Source of the DNA: Pirellulales bacterium
Lineage (GTDB): Bacteria > Planctomycetota > Planctomycetia > Pirellulales > JAEUIK01
Direction of reading: 5' to 3'
Length of the DNA stretch: 64,000 nucleotides
Assembly (NCBI GenBank): GCA_019636335.1
Contig: JAHBXR010000002.1
Coordinates: 124,001-188,000, forward strand
This document shows positions 8,105 through 17,139 of the stretch, one piece after another. Numbering within the stretch: the stretch's first letter is position 1; the number at the start of each line of letters is the position of its first letter. Both the position numbers and the translations under genes were made by a program. The notes under the pieces were generated by a model that was given only the letters and a program-made list of their open reading frames with translations, was not told where the DNA came from and searched no databases.

Positions 8105-9787
8105 ATGAACGCTTTGAGATGGATCGCGCTGGGGTTCGCCGGTTGGTTCTTGGCCACGACCGTCGAGCAGGCGCAGGCGGCCGCGCCGGCTCGAACGCTG
8201 CGCTTTGTCAACGTTCGTCAGGCCGATCCGCCTACCGATACGCCCGCGCCGCCGGCGACGGCTGAACCCCCGATCGGCGTGCCCGAAAGCACCGCGCCGA
8301 CACCAACCGTGCCGGCCGCCCCGGCCACCGATGACGAGCCTCCGCTGCCGACCCTTCCGCCTCCGGAGGGTGTCCCCGATGAAGACGCGCCCTCGATCGA
8401 CGAAATCCTGGACCCGAGTCCGCGCGGCAACGCGCCGATACCCGGTCTCGACGACGAGCGAGAGAGCGCACCCGCGCCTGCCACGCAGCCCCGCCAACGA
8501 TCGGCGCCCGCTTCGCCACAGACAAGTCCCTACCGTGGCGACGAGTCGCAGTCGGCCTTCGTCGACGACTACGGTTACGATCGCCCCTGGTACACGGACG
8601 AGGCGGGCTGTTGCCGTCGCAACGGGCATTGGCTCATTCCGCCCGCCCTCTACTCGCCGCGCGGCCTGCTCGGCGAAGAACTTGCCTCCGCCCTCTGCTT
8701 CGACGCGTGGCTCGAGCAGGGCTTCACCTGGAACCCCGACAGCCCCCCCGATCGCTTCAATGCGGGGGTCGGCTTCAACGATCGGGCGAACGAGTACCAG
8801 ATGAACCAGCTTTATCTGACGATGGCCAAGCCGGTCTGCACCGAATCGTGCCAATGGGATATCGGCGGCCAGGTCGACCTGCTCTACGGTACCGACTATT
8901 ACTTCACCACCGCGCTGGGGCTCGAGACGCACAACAACGGCACGCAACGCTGGAATCGCGACTACGGTCCGCGCGCCAACGGCGCCGCGCCTCTATACGG
9001 CCTGGCCATGCCGCAGGCATTCGTCGACGTCTATGCGCCGTGGGGCTACGGCGCGCGTTTCCGCTTGGGCCATTTCTACACGATCATCGGCTACGAAACC
9101 GTGCCCGCGGTGAACAACTTCTTCTACTCGCATTCGTACAGCAAGCTCTACGGCGAGCCTTTCACGCACACCGGTTTTCTGAGCAGTTACAACATTCTGC
9201 CCAGTACGGCGATTCTTGCCGGCGTCGTTCGCGGTTGGGATACCTGGGAAGACATCAACAACGATCAAGGCTTCCTCGGCGGCATTACCTGGAACAGCCC
9301 CGAACGCTTCGCGTCGTTTGCTTACTCCGTGTATGCCGGCCAGGAGCAGAACGAACTGCTGGGCGAGCCGAACAGCACCATGGTGATGTTCAGCGCCATT
9401 CTCACGCTACGGCCCAGCGAGTGTTTCACCTACGTGCTGCAATACGACCGTGGGTTCCAGGAAAACGCCGCGGGACCGCAGTTTCAGAACGACGCCGATT
9501 GGTACAGCATCGTGCAGTACTTCCTGCGCGACATCAATCCATGCTGGGCCTGGGGATGCCGCTTCGAGTGGTTCCGCGACGAAGAGGGAACCCGCCTTGA
9601 TACCAATGGCAACCGCGGCGATTTCTTCGAATGCACCTTGGGGCTGAACTGGAAGCCGAACGCGAATCTGCTGGTGCGGCCCGAGCTGCGCATCGACTGG
9701 TCGCAAACCAAGGGTCCGCTCCCCTACGATGGCCAGAGCGATTCGAACCAACTCTTGATCGCCACCGACGTGATCTATCGCTTCTGA
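8105..9787 (+). CDS. Outer-membrane porin of the planctomycete BBP2-like family
   Basis: From the ATG at 8105 (preceded by a G-rich Shine-Dalgarno, GGGGGGAGG) the protein has 560 residues. It starts with a cleavable signal peptide of about 28 residues ending near VEQAQAA. A Pro/Ala/Thr-rich low-complexity region follows (about 30-155), then a C-terminal beta-barrel rich in aromatic residues and alternating strands. Segments such as GFNDRANEYQMNQLYLTMAKPV, FRLGHFYTIIGYETVPAVNN and the final LIATDVIYRF are typical of this porin-like family. It would form a passive channel in the outer membrane; substrate unknown. The long Pro-rich linker might span to cell-wall components, which is inference. 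The frame is open farther upstream (to 7835) but lacks a signal sequence. Confidence 0.85.
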   Translation: MNALRWIALGFAGWFLATTVEQAQAAAPARTLRFVNVRQADPPTDTPAPPATAEPPIGVPESTAPTPTVPAAPATDDEPPLPTLPPPEGVPDEDAPSIDEILDPSPRGNAPIPGLDDERESAPAPATQPRQRSAPASPQTSPYRGDESQSAFVDDYGYDRPWYTDEAGCCRRNGHWLIPPALYSPRGLLGEELASALCFDAWLEQGFTWNPDSPPDRFNAGVGFNDRANEYQMNQLYLTMAKPVCTESCQWDIGGQVDLLYGTDYYFTTALGLETHNNGTQRWNRDYGPRANGAAPLYGLAMPQAFVDVYAPWGYGARFRLGHFYTIIGYETVPAVNNFFYSHSYSKLYGEPFTHTGFLSSYNILPSTAILAGVVRGWDTWEDINNDQGFLGGITWNSPERFASFAYSVYAGQEQNELLGEPNSTMVMFSAILTLRPSECFTYVLQYDRGFQENAAGPQFQNDADWYSIVQYFLRDINPCWAWGCRFEWFRDEEGTRLDTNGNRGDFFECTLGLNWKPNANLLVRPELRIDWSQTKGPLPYDGQSDSNQLLIATDVIYRF

Positions 9788-9833
9788 TCGCCGCGCGGGG
9801 GAGTGAGGCACGCACAGCAAAGGAAGAGATCTC

Positions 9834-10223
9834 GTGGCTCTGCAGTTGACGATGGTGGCGCTCGGCGGCGCGTTCGGCTCGGTCTGCCGCTACCTGATGC
9901 ATGCCGGCGTGCAGAAATGGATCGGCACGCGCTTCCCTTGGGGCACGCTCAGCGTCAACGTCCTGGGGTGCCTGCTGGTCGGCTTTCTCGCCGTGAGCCT
10001 GGGCCGTCATCTGCCGGTCCGTGACGAGATTCGCCTGGGCATCCTGGTCGGCGTTCTCGGCGGGTTCACGACCTTCTCCACCTTCGGCTTCGACACGTAT
10101 CAACTGGTCGCCACGGGAGACGCGCGCCTGGCTGTCGCGAATGTGCTCGCCAGTTGCGCGATCGGCTTGACCGCAGTCTGGATCGGCGTTCGTCTGGCCG
10201 AACGGTGCTTTGCCGGCGGTTAA
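9834..10223 (+). CDS. crcB: Fluoride ion channel/efflux protein CrcB (Fluc)
   Basis: The protein has 129 residues with four hydrophobic helices, the normal length for Fluc channels, which work as antiparallel dimers that export fluoride. Family motifs are clear: GGAFGSVCRYLM at the start, GTLSVNVLGCLLVGF in helix 2 with the conserved Asn, and GGFTTFSTFGFDT in helix 3, containing the polar track and the Phe that lines the pore. The start is a GTG preceded by AAGGAAG at a good distance. It follows the porin gene by 46 bp and may be co-transcribed. No fluoride riboswitch consensus is visible in the short leader. Confidence 0.95.
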   Translation: MALQLTMVALGGAFGSVCRYLMHAGVQKWIGTRFPWGTLSVNVLGCLLVGFLAVSLGRHLPVRDEIRLGILVGVLGGFTTFSTFGFDTYQLVATGDARLAVANVLASCAIGLTAVWIGVRLAERCFAGG

Positions 10224-10237
10224 CGCCGGGCGCGGCG

Positions 10238-11173
10238 CTAAAAGACCCCCTGCTCGGGGTTGTAGCCCAGCTCGTCGCCGCGACGCAGATCGAACTCGGC
10301 CTGTTCCTTGTTCCCCAGCGCCTGGTGAACTTCGCCGCGATGATGATAGATCACCGCCAGGTTGCGATTCAGCAGGTTGGTGAGGCGGTTGATCTGCGAG
10401 TCCGAAAGTCGTTGTGCCTGCATGTGCGCCACGGCTTTATCCCGATCTTTCAGTCCTTGCTCGACCGCGCGATCGAGATCGGCCAGCGCCTCCTCGTGGC
10501 GCTGCAACAGGTGGTAGAGATAGCCGCGCGTGTCGAGATACGAGTAGAGGTGGGGCGAGGTGGCCGATTGGTCGATCGCCTGTTGGACTTCACTCAGCCC
10601 TAATTCGAGATCGGTCCCGGCGAGCGCCCGGGCATACGCCAGGCCATTCAGCGGTTCGGGTTCTCCGGTCGGTTGCAGATCGCGCGCCTGCGTGAGATCG
10701 GCGATCGCTTCGGGGTAGCGCTTCTGCCGCAGGTAGGTCTGTGCGCGTTCGGTATAGCCGTCGGCGAACTCCGGCGCCAGCTCGATCAATCGATTCGCGT
10801 CTTGCAGGCTGCCTGCCAGATCGTGGTGCTCGCGACGGAACTGTGCCCGCGCATAGACCAGCATCGAGTCGTCCGGAAACCATTCCAGTCCGTCGGTCAG
10901 GCTGTCGATCGCGGCAGGCAGATCGCCCTGGGCGTAGTGCCCATAGGCACGGGCCAGCCAGTAATTCGCCAGCCCTTTCGTGCCGTTCGCCGCCAGACCG
11001 AGGAGGGCCACCGCCACGATGCCGGCCAACACCAGACTGCCGCGCCAGATCCAGCGCCAGGCGGGATGCGAACGTAGCGATCGAGTCGCGGGCTCATACA
11101 CGTCGACCACGCCAGGCGTCACCGGCGGCGGAAGCTCGAGATCGGTGCTCGTATCGCGTGGTTCTTCGGACAC
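10238..11173 (-). CDS. Membrane-anchored TPR-repeat protein
   Basis: The protein has 311 residues from a GTG start with AGGA upstream. An acidic cytoplasmic N-terminus (1-40) leads into one transmembrane helix (about 45-65). From residue 70 on there are about six TPR units, for example AYGHYAQGDLPAAIDSLTDG, AQTYLRQKRYPEAIADLTQA and GYLYHLLQRHEEALADLDRA. Such proteins usually scaffold complexes. It lies 15 bp downstream of the WD40 gene, so the two form an operon, and both carry a soluble protein-protein interaction domain behind one N-terminal helix. Confidence 0.8.
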   Translation of the reverse strand: MSEEPRDTSTDLELPPPVTPGVVDVYEPATRSLRSHPAWRWIWRGSLVLAGIVAVALLGLAANGTKGLANYWLARAYGHYAQGDLPAAIDSLTDGLEWFPDDSMLVYARAQFRREHHDLAGSLQDANRLIELAPEFADGYTERAQTYLRQKRYPEAIADLTQARDLQPTGEPEPLNGLAYARALAGTDLELGLSEVQQAIDQSATSPHLYSYLDTRGYLYHLLQRHEEALADLDRAVEQGLKDRDKAVAHMQAQRLSDSQINRLTNLLNRNLAVIYHHRGEVHQALGNKEQAEFDLRRGDELGYNPEQGVF

Positions 11174-11188
11174 GGTCGCTTCCTGTTG

Positions 11189-12145
11189 TTACTTGCCGGC
11201 GAGCACTTGCTCGACGTCCCATACACAGACCGTACCATCGAAACTCGCGGCGGCCAAGCGACGGCCATCGGGCGAGAACGCGAGGCACGGAATCGCCGCC
11301 TTCAATTGGTCGATGCTCACGAGCAACTTGCCGGTGGCCACGTCCCACAGGCGGATCTCCCCCCCGCGAAACGTAAACTGGTCGAACGTATATCCCCCCG
11401 CCGAGGCAAGCAGCCGTCCATCGGGCGAGAAACGCACCCAGTTCAACTGGTCGCTATGCCCCGGCAGCTTGTGACGTTCGCCCCCTTCGATCCCTTCGGT
11501 CAGCGAGATCTGCCGCCCCGAGGCAGGTCGGGCCGCCAGCGCGCCGTCGCTCGTTTGCGGAATCAACCAACCGAGCGCCTCTTGGGGGTCGCGCACGTGG
11601 ACCGGCGCCGCCGATTCGAGATCGAACAGCGTCAGGTCCTTCGCTTTGGGCGCGTGAGCGACCAGTTGCTGGCCGTCGGGCGAAAAGGCGATGATCGTCG
11701 GTTGCCGGCGATTGCGCAGCGTGCTTTGCAGCGTGCGATCCGCCACGTTCCAAAGCTTCACCGTGCGGTCCGAGTCGATCGAGGCCAGCAATCCGCCATC
11801 GGGAGAAAAAGCCAGCCCCAGGACGGGACCTTGGTGATCGAGTTCCCCCACGGGTTCGCCTGTCGCGGCGTTCCAGAGCCGCACTTTTTGATCGCCGCCG
11901 CCACTGGCAAGGAGCATGCCGTCCGGCGAATAGGCCACTGCGTGGACTTTATCGTGATGGCCGTGCAACACGAGCAGCGGAGCCTGCGCATCTCGCCAGA
12001 ACAGGGCCGCCAGCGCCGCCCCCACGATCGCCACGAAGCTGGCGCCGAGCAGCATGATCCAGCGGCGGCGCGTCATCGCGCCGCGCCGCAAGTCCGGCTC
12101 GGACGCGGCCTCCGGGGGGGCAAGCGTACTCGGCTGATCGGTCAC
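11189..12145 (-). CDS. Membrane-anchored WD40-repeat protein
   Basis: From a GTG at 12145 the protein has 318 residues; the frame continues to an ATG at 12205, adding 20 residues that do not look family-like. An Arg-rich segment is followed by a transmembrane helix (about 27-48). The rest is a propeller of about seven WD40 blades with repeated SPDG...RLWN/KLWN units such as VHAVAYSPDGMLLASGGGDQ and LGLAFSPDGG. There is no kinase domain, unlike the WD40 kinase at 1.7-5.1 kb. It probably acts as an interaction platform outside the membrane, paired with the TPR protein encoded next. Confidence 0.83.
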   Translation of the reverse strand: MTDQPSTLAPPEAASEPDLRRGAMTRRRWIMLLGASFVAIVGAALAALFWRDAQAPLLVLHGHHDKVHAVAYSPDGMLLASGGGDQKVRLWNAATGEPVGELDHQGPVLGLAFSPDGGLLASIDSDRTVKLWNVADRTLQSTLRNRRQPTIIAFSPDGQQLVAHAPKAKDLTLFDLESAAPVHVRDPQEALGWLIPQTSDGALAARPASGRQISLTEGIEGGERHKLPGHSDQLNWVRFSPDGRLLASAGGYTFDQFTFRGGEIRLWDVATGKLLVSIDQLKAAIPCLAFSPDGRRLAAASFDGTVCVWDVEQVLAGK

Positions 12146-12309
12146 AACGGAGTTTCCAGCGTTATCATGGGGACCAGCAAGACACGACATCCACCGGCCT
12201 ACCATGCTCTATTGTAGCCCCGCCAGGCCGCTCTTGTTATCCGGGCTTGCCGCGGGGAAATCGTGGGACGCGAGCGGGGACCACCGGCTCGCGGCAGACG
12301 TGCCGCCCG

Positions 12310-14358
12310 TCACGGCGCCCGGCTGAAGAATTGTTCGTCGATGCGGCGTTTGCCGAGCGTCGAGTAGTAGTCGACCAGCTTCAGCCGCAGGTCGCGCGGG
12401 GTGATCTTGCCCGAGCGCCAGGCCTGGTAGAGATCGCCATGCCGCCGGCGCATTTCCTGCACCCGGGCGACCTCTTCGCTCGAGGCGCCGCGCGCCACCA
12501 GATCGGCCGTGTTGCCGGCGCGAATGGCCTCGCGCGCCGCCACGAACTCGCCACTCGTGCCGAAGGCGATCTCATCGAGATTCTCGACCACGGCTGCCGC
12601 TCGCGCTGCCGCGACCAGATCCATGTCGGGGCTGACGTCATTCGCCGCGGCCAGCGCCCGACCCAAGAGGGGCGTGACCTCGGCCGCCTGCGCGAGCTTC
12701 ACGCGCAGCGACTGGTACATCGACGCCGAAGGACGCAACGTCTTGTCGACCAGCGACGTGGCAAAATGGTCGAAGACCGCTTCTTCGATCTCGCGCGTCG
12801 GCTCGTACATCGGCTCGCAACGTGCGACCAGCGAGAAATGGGGCGAGAAGAGAGCTCCCGTCGGCGAGACGAAATCCTCCCCGATCGATAGTCCCAGCTT
12901 GGCCAGGTTGGGCTGCGTATTGCCTGCCGCGGCATACTCGGGCAGCGGGAAGAATTCGTCGCGGGCGCCCGGCGTCTCCTGCGCACACAGGAGCAACAGA
13001 CCGGCGCAGTAGGTGTGGATCTTGCGCCCCTCGAGGTCCTGTCCCTTCAACTCTTCGACGCGCGACGTGCGAAAGTTCAGATCGAACTGCGTCTCGTTGC
13101 CGATCACCGCACGCGCCACGTCGGCCATCTTCTTGCCGTACAGGGGATCGGCATGACGCAGCACGACATAGTGCAGCGTGCGTTCAACGAAGAGATCGAT
13201 GTTCGTCGCAGGCATCACCGTGCCGCGCTCGGGCATGTCGACCAGCACGATGCGGCGCCGCCCATCCGGCCCCGTTTCGTCGGTGACGACCCCCACGTGC
13301 GTGAAGAGCCCCGGCGAAAGGTCGGTAAAGCTGTTGTAAGGCGACGGATTGCGCATCAGCAGCCAATCGCCCGGCCGCAGATCGAACCGCCCCAGCCGAT
13401 AGACGTCCTCGGTTACGCCTTCGCGCATCCGGCGCTCGCTCCACGCGACGAGCTCGCCATGGCGCCGCGCGTCATCGCCCGCGAGCTTTGACGCATCCAC
13501 GGCGGTGAGCAACTCGTGCAGATCTTCGGCCGTGATCGCGGGCTGCGGCAGGTTCGCATCCTGATCGGGGCGAGGATCCTGCGGCAGGCCGATCTCGCGA
13601 ATCGTCTCGGCGGCCTGCAAGGTAAGAGAGGCCGAGGGGCCCGTGTGCAGGAACTCGGCCAGGTCGAGCAGCGTTTCCCGATTTCCGGCAGCCGCCAGCA
13701 AACGCAGAACGGCCCCCTTGGTGGCATCGCTGGTTCGGGCGACGACCGCCGCGCGGCCCGGAGCGGGCTCGGGGTCGAACAGCAAGGGCGTCAACAACAC
13801 GGCGCCGATCTGGCTGCCGTGCTCGGTGAGCAACTGGATGAATGCCTCGCGCGAGCGGGGATCGGCCTCGATGCTGGACGATGCCCGTTCGAGTGCATCG
13901 CGCAGCAGGTAGCGAAGTCGCCCCGAGAGCTCGATGAGACGCGAGGTCGCGCTCAGATAGCGACGTACGGCATCGCGATTCTCTTCGCCCAGGCCGAAAC
14001 CGGCGAATTCAGTCCGCCGTGCGAGGGTCTGTTCGAGCAGGGCGTCGACGCGATCCTTCGCGACGAGCAGCGAGCGGCAGCCAGCCAACGCCTGGGCGGG
14101 CACCTGGCGATCGAGCGTCGCCGCTCGGGTATTGGCGCTGGCGTCGATCTCCGCGACGAGCCGCTTCCAAACCGCCGTATCGGCGGTCGCGAACGCTGAG
14201 GGATCGGCCGGCAACGATCGTTCCAACGCGTCGAGCGAGGCCTCGAGCGCGGGGGCGCGCGAGGCTTGTGCCAGAGCCACCTGCGCAGCGGATGCAAGCG
14301 GCAACGTCAGGCCCACCATGGCCAAACTGAAGGTGGCAACCAAACGTCGGAAGTTCAC
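12310..14358 (-). CDS. Secreted permuted papain-like (YiiX/C92-type) cysteine hydrolase
   Basis: From a GTG at 14358 the protein has 682 residues, beginning with a signal peptide (VNFRRLVATFSLAMVG..., cleavage near ASAAQ). A long helical region (about 30-320) precedes the hydrolase domain (about 325-460). That domain carries GDWLLMRNPSP, then GLFTHVGVV with the catalytic His (about H354), and HTYCAGLLLLC with the catalytic Cys (about C451). His before Cys is the circularly permuted NlpC/P60 order seen in YiiX/YaeF enzymes, which cleave amide or ester bonds in lipids or peptides. A helical tail of ~200 residues follows. The open frame extends 52 codons upstream but only the GTG start gives a clean signal peptide. 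It lies upstream of the WD40 and TPR genes on the same strand (gap 164 bp to the chosen WD40 start). Confidence 0.78.
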   Translation of the reverse strand: MNFRRLVATFSLAMVGLTLPLASAAQVALAQASRAPALEASLDALERSLPADPSAFATADTAVWKRLVAEIDASANTRAATLDRQVPAQALAGCRSLLVAKDRVDALLEQTLARRTEFAGFGLGEENRDAVRRYLSATSRLIELSGRLRYLLRDALERASSSIEADPRSREAFIQLLTEHGSQIGAVLLTPLLFDPEPAPGRAAVVARTSDATKGAVLRLLAAAGNRETLLDLAEFLHTGPSASLTLQAAETIREIGLPQDPRPDQDANLPQPAITAEDLHELLTAVDASKLAGDDARRHGELVAWSERRMREGVTEDVYRLGRFDLRPGDWLLMRNPSPYNSFTDLSPGLFTHVGVVTDETGPDGRRRIVLVDMPERGTVMPATNIDLFVERTLHYVVLRHADPLYGKKMADVARAVIGNETQFDLNFRTSRVEELKGQDLEGRKIHTYCAGLLLLCAQETPGARDEFFPLPEYAAAGNTQPNLAKLGLSIGEDFVSPTGALFSPHFSLVARCEPMYEPTREIEEAVFDHFATSLVDKTLRPSASMYQSLRVKLAQAAEVTPLLGRALAAANDVSPDMDLVAAARAAAVVENLDEIAFGTSGEFVAAREAIRAGNTADLVARGASSEEVARVQEMRRRHGDLYQAWRSGKITPRDLRLKLVDYYSTLGKRRIDEQFFSRAP

Positions 14359-14564
14359 GATCGTCGGCCGGAGGGTTATGGGCTGGAAACTGGCGGGAGG
14401 CCCGGGCAGCGGCCTACACACGTATAGCCCATCGTGTGGCGCGATGCCAGAATCGGCCGGAGTTTTCTGCCGATTGTGTGGATCATTCCGCGCGTTGGCA
14501 CGCGGTGCGGTCACCTGCGACGCGAGCTGCGAGACGAATCGTGGGGTGGGGGGAGAGACGCCCC

Positions 14565-14771
14565 CTAGAGCCAGCGCGAGATGGCAAACAACAACACGAA
14601 CGCCGCGCCCAACAGCCCCAGGATCGTCAGTCCGGCACGCAGCGCGCGCCGCAAAATCTGCCCCATGTCTTCGTGCCGCGTGGCCGACCAGACCAGGCTC
14701 ACCGCCACCACCAGCGGCAGCAGGTACCAGAGTTGATTCTCGCCGGCGGCGAGCAGAACCACATGCGACAT
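14565..14771 (-). CDS. Small membrane protein, 68 residues
   Basis: Starting at the ATG at 14771 (MSHVVLLAAGENQLWYLLP), this short protein has two hydrophobic helices (about 14-30 and 44-65) separated by a charged loop with RHEDMGQILRRALRAG. It resembles small planctomycete membrane proteins of unknown function. An upstream ATG at 14876 would add 35 residues without extra support. It lies 58 bp downstream of the next gene on the same strand, so it probably belongs to the same transcript. Confidence 0.6.
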   Translation of the reverse strand: MSHVVLLAAGENQLWYLLPLVVAVSLVWSATRHEDMGQILRRALRAGLTILGLLGAAFVLLFAISRWL

Positions 14772-14829
14772 GGGGTTGACCGTGCGTGCGTGGAAAAAGG
14801 ATCGAATTTGTGGGACGAGATGCCGGCGC

Positions 14830-15384
14830 TTACTCGCTGCCAGGAGGATCGCCGTCGGGCGGACTCGCTCCGTCACCTTCCGCGTCCTTCTCCTCGACCA
14901 TCGCGGGGCCGGCGTAGGCGTCGTAGATGGCGAAGATGTTGAGCAGGCCGGCGATCATCGTGTAGACGGTGCCCAACTCGAAATACTTGTTCAGCCGCCG
15001 GTGCCAGTGGTCGAGCTCATGCGAGTTGCGCGGCGGCGCCATGAAACCGCCCCACAGCGGTTCGGCCCGGCGCGCCTGCACCAGTGCGGGCAAGGCCGGT
15101 AACCCCACCGCCACCTGGCACAGATAGGGCAGACGGCGATCCTCGGGACGCCAGGAGGCGTACACCACGTGACCTTCTCCCAGGAACAACCCATAGAAGA
15201 ACGTCGAAAGGATCGTCACCATGAACAGCACCCCTTTCGCAAAGCGGCGCTGATAGAGGTGACCCAGCCCAGGCAGCAGCCAGGCGAGAAACGCGGCAAA
15301 CGCCGGATCGCGCAGGCGAATCGGTTCGTGCCCCGCCACAAGGATGACACGCTCGGCAGTGGTCGATTTGCTCACGAAGGCCAT
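14830..15384 (-). CDS. Membrane protein with TM2-like hairpin (DUF6677-like)
   Basis: From the ATG at 15384 the protein has 184 residues. A helical hairpin with the sequence AFLAWLLPGLGHLYQRRFAKG followed by FMVTILSTFFYGLFLG is typical of TM2-like membrane proteins, and a later helix lies near 140-160 (YTMIAGLLNIFAIYDAY). The C-terminus is acidic and Pro/Gly-rich. Planctomycete genomes carry many such proteins without known function. It appears to be the first gene of a short minus-strand group with the 68-residue protein. The family name is a recollection and was not checked. Confidence 0.68.
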   Translation of the reverse strand: MAFVSKSTTAERVILVAGHEPIRLRDPAFAAFLAWLLPGLGHLYQRRFAKGVLFMVTILSTFFYGLFLGEGHVVYASWRPEDRRLPYLCQVAVGLPALPALVQARRAEPLWGGFMAPPRNSHELDHWHRRLNKYFELGTVYTMIAGLLNIFAIYDAYAGPAMVEEKDAEGDGASPPDGDPPGSE

Positions 15385-15962
15385 CTCACCAGCGGGGGGC
15401 GGGAAGCACGAAGACAGTCGCACGATTCTAGAGCAAATGACCCCTGGCCGGAAGCACAGCTAGCCGAGGAGGTGCATCGTGCGATCAAAGATAGGTTCGG
15501 TGGCCGGCGAACGATCTTGCACCGAAAACAGAGAGGAATCCTGCTTCTGAATCAGGAGCCCCGCGTCATTCGAATGTCGCGCCACCGCCGGACATGAAAA
15601 CGTGACGTGCGGTCTCTCATGATGTCAACTCTACGGGCACGTCTTCACGTCGCGGCGGGTGGCACGCGCCATTCGGCGGGACAAGGTCCAGGGGGCCAGT
15701 GCATGACACCCCTGTCGGAGCCACATTCTTCCCTCGTCCCACGGGTTGCCTCTTCCCGTGCCTGGCCACTTCTCGTTCCCGGCGCGGGTGGTTTCCCCCC
15801 CTCGCCGCGTCTCTACCAGAGCAGGAGCGATCGGGTTCCGCCGTACGACCCCTATTCTCCGTCATCGCCGATCACATCCACCGGCGATGTTGCTTCTTCT
15901 ACTACCGACCCCGCGTCGAACAGCTCTCGTCGTTTCAGTCGTTTCAGTCGTTTCTCGTCGTT
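15385..15962. other. Intergenic region without recognised gene
   Basis: About 580 bp. Several open frames exist on the plus strand, but their translations are Arg/Ser/Pro-rich with no family pattern. A short run of tandem GTTTCAGTC-like units lies at 15930-15970, reaching into the next weak gene call. No promoter or RNA was identified. Confidence 0.35.
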
Positions 15963-16295
15963 TCAGTCGTTGATCGGGATTTGTCTCAACCGGACCTGCG
16001 GCAGCTTCGGCCGCACCGTGAACATCAGCACCAGACTTACCGACAACAGCACCCCCAAGGCCATCAGGCATTCGAGTTCCAACATGGCGGCGACCTTCTG
16101 CGAATCGGAGTTCCCGGCGGCCTCTCGCCGGCTGGGCTGCTCCGGCCGAGTTTCCGCTTCTTGTTCGTATGAAATTGCAAGCGGCGTGCCAGTGGCATCA
16201 CTATCTTGCGGTGCCGCCAGGCCGCGATGATCGTAAGTGTTTTTGTGGCCGTTGGTTGAGAAAGTTTCTATGCGACCGACCGCGGCCGTCGTCAT
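15963..16295 (-). CDS. Possible small single-span membrane protein
   Basis: The frame from the ATG at 16295 gives 110 residues: a polar N-terminal two-thirds, then one clear hydrophobic helix (MLELECLMALGVLLSVSLVL) and a short basic tail. The helix could be a membrane anchor. There is no family similarity, and the start could also be the internal ATG just before the helix. The upstream extension to 16433 is Arg-rich and unlikely. This is a weak call. Confidence 0.3.
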   Translation of the reverse strand: MTTAAVGRIETFSTNGHKNTYDHRGLAAPQDSDATGTPLAISYEQEAETRPEQPSRREAAGNSDSQKVAAMLELECLMALGVLLSVSLVLMFTVRPKLPQVRLRQIPIND

Positions 16296-16528
16296 AGCAG
16301 GGGCCGGCGCGAACTGTCGTCGAACGCACGGCGCCCGGCTCGAAATGAGACGACACCTCCAACTCTGAGACTCACTCGACGGCCGAAGGCGAGCATTCCG
16401 CGGGGCAGCACGTCTCGTTTCGCGACGGTGCATCCCGGCACGCCGTGGACAGTCGCCGAGCCGCTGGTCATGCTGGCATTCGAGGGGCGTCGTGTCCCCG
16501 TCTGGCGGCTTGAAAGAGGAACAGCAGC

Positions 16529-17062
16529 ATGTCGAGAACCTCGTTTAGCGTCCCTTGGCTCGTGCTTGGGGTGGCCCCCTTGGTCGTCGGCTGTGGTACC
16601 GGCGTGGGGCCCACGAGCTTCACGGCGCAGGAGATTGCCGATGCGCGAGCGCGGGTGAATCTCGAACTGCCGAAACGGCCCATCGCCCAATTGGTGCAGC
16701 GTCCGCTGCTCCCGGAGATCACGATTTCGGAAACCGCCGCCGACTCGCTCTCGCGCATCGGCAGCCAGGCCCTGCCGGTGTTGATCGCTGCCCTGCACGA
16801 TTCCGATCCCGTGGTGCGCACCAACGCCGCCAAGGGGATCGCCCGGTTGGGAGAGACCGCTCAACAGGCCGTACCGGCGCTGACCGCGGCCCTGGCCGAC
16901 GACGTCTACACGGTGCGACTGACCGCGGCGCGAGCCCTGGGGCAAATCGGTCCCGGCGCCGCCCCGGCGATTCCAGAACTCTCGGCGGCGCTGCGCGACA
17001 CCGAGTCGCGATCGCGCGCCATGCCCCCCGCCCCCGGGGCGCCGGTTCTGACCGCACCGTAG
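16529..17062 (+). CDS. HEAT-repeat lipoprotein
   Basis: The protein has 177 residues and a good Shine-Dalgarno (AGAGGA). The N-terminus ends in LVVGCG, a clear lipobox with the lipid-modified Cys at about residue 22. From about residue 70 to 160 there are three HEAT-type helical repeats, for example ALPVLIAALHDSDPVVRTNA, IARLGETAQQAVPALTAALAD and VRLTAARALGQIG. HEAT repeats form protein-binding solenoids. The C-terminal end is Pro-rich. It lies 77 bp upstream of the SGNH hydrolase gene in the same direction. Confidence 0.8.
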   Translation: MSRTSFSVPWLVLGVAPLVVGCGTGVGPTSFTAQEIADARARVNLELPKRPIAQLVQRPLLPEITISETAADSLSRIGSQALPVLIAALHDSDPVVRTNAAKGIARLGETAQQAVPALTAALADDVYTVRLTAARALGQIGPGAAPAIPELSAALRDTESRSRAMPPAPGAPVLTAP

Positions 17063-17139
17063 AAACACTCGCTCGACCGAAGGGCGCGCCCGATACGAAC
17101 ATCGCCCTGGCTCTCGTTCCCCGCGGCGCCTGCCTCGAA

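Noticed and set aside
9788-9833. Fluoride riboswitch before crcB
   Set aside because: The leader is only 46 bp and no riboswitch consensus or pseudoknot arms were seen.
15930-15970. Tandem GTTTCAGTC-like units, as a possible CRISPR or satellite
   Set aside because: Only three to four units without unique spacers; too short for CRISPR, probably a minor slippage repeat.
15607-16230. Plus-strand open frame of 207 codons
   Set aside because: Ser/Arg/Pro-rich translation with no domain or signal pattern and no ribosome binding site; treated as non-coding.
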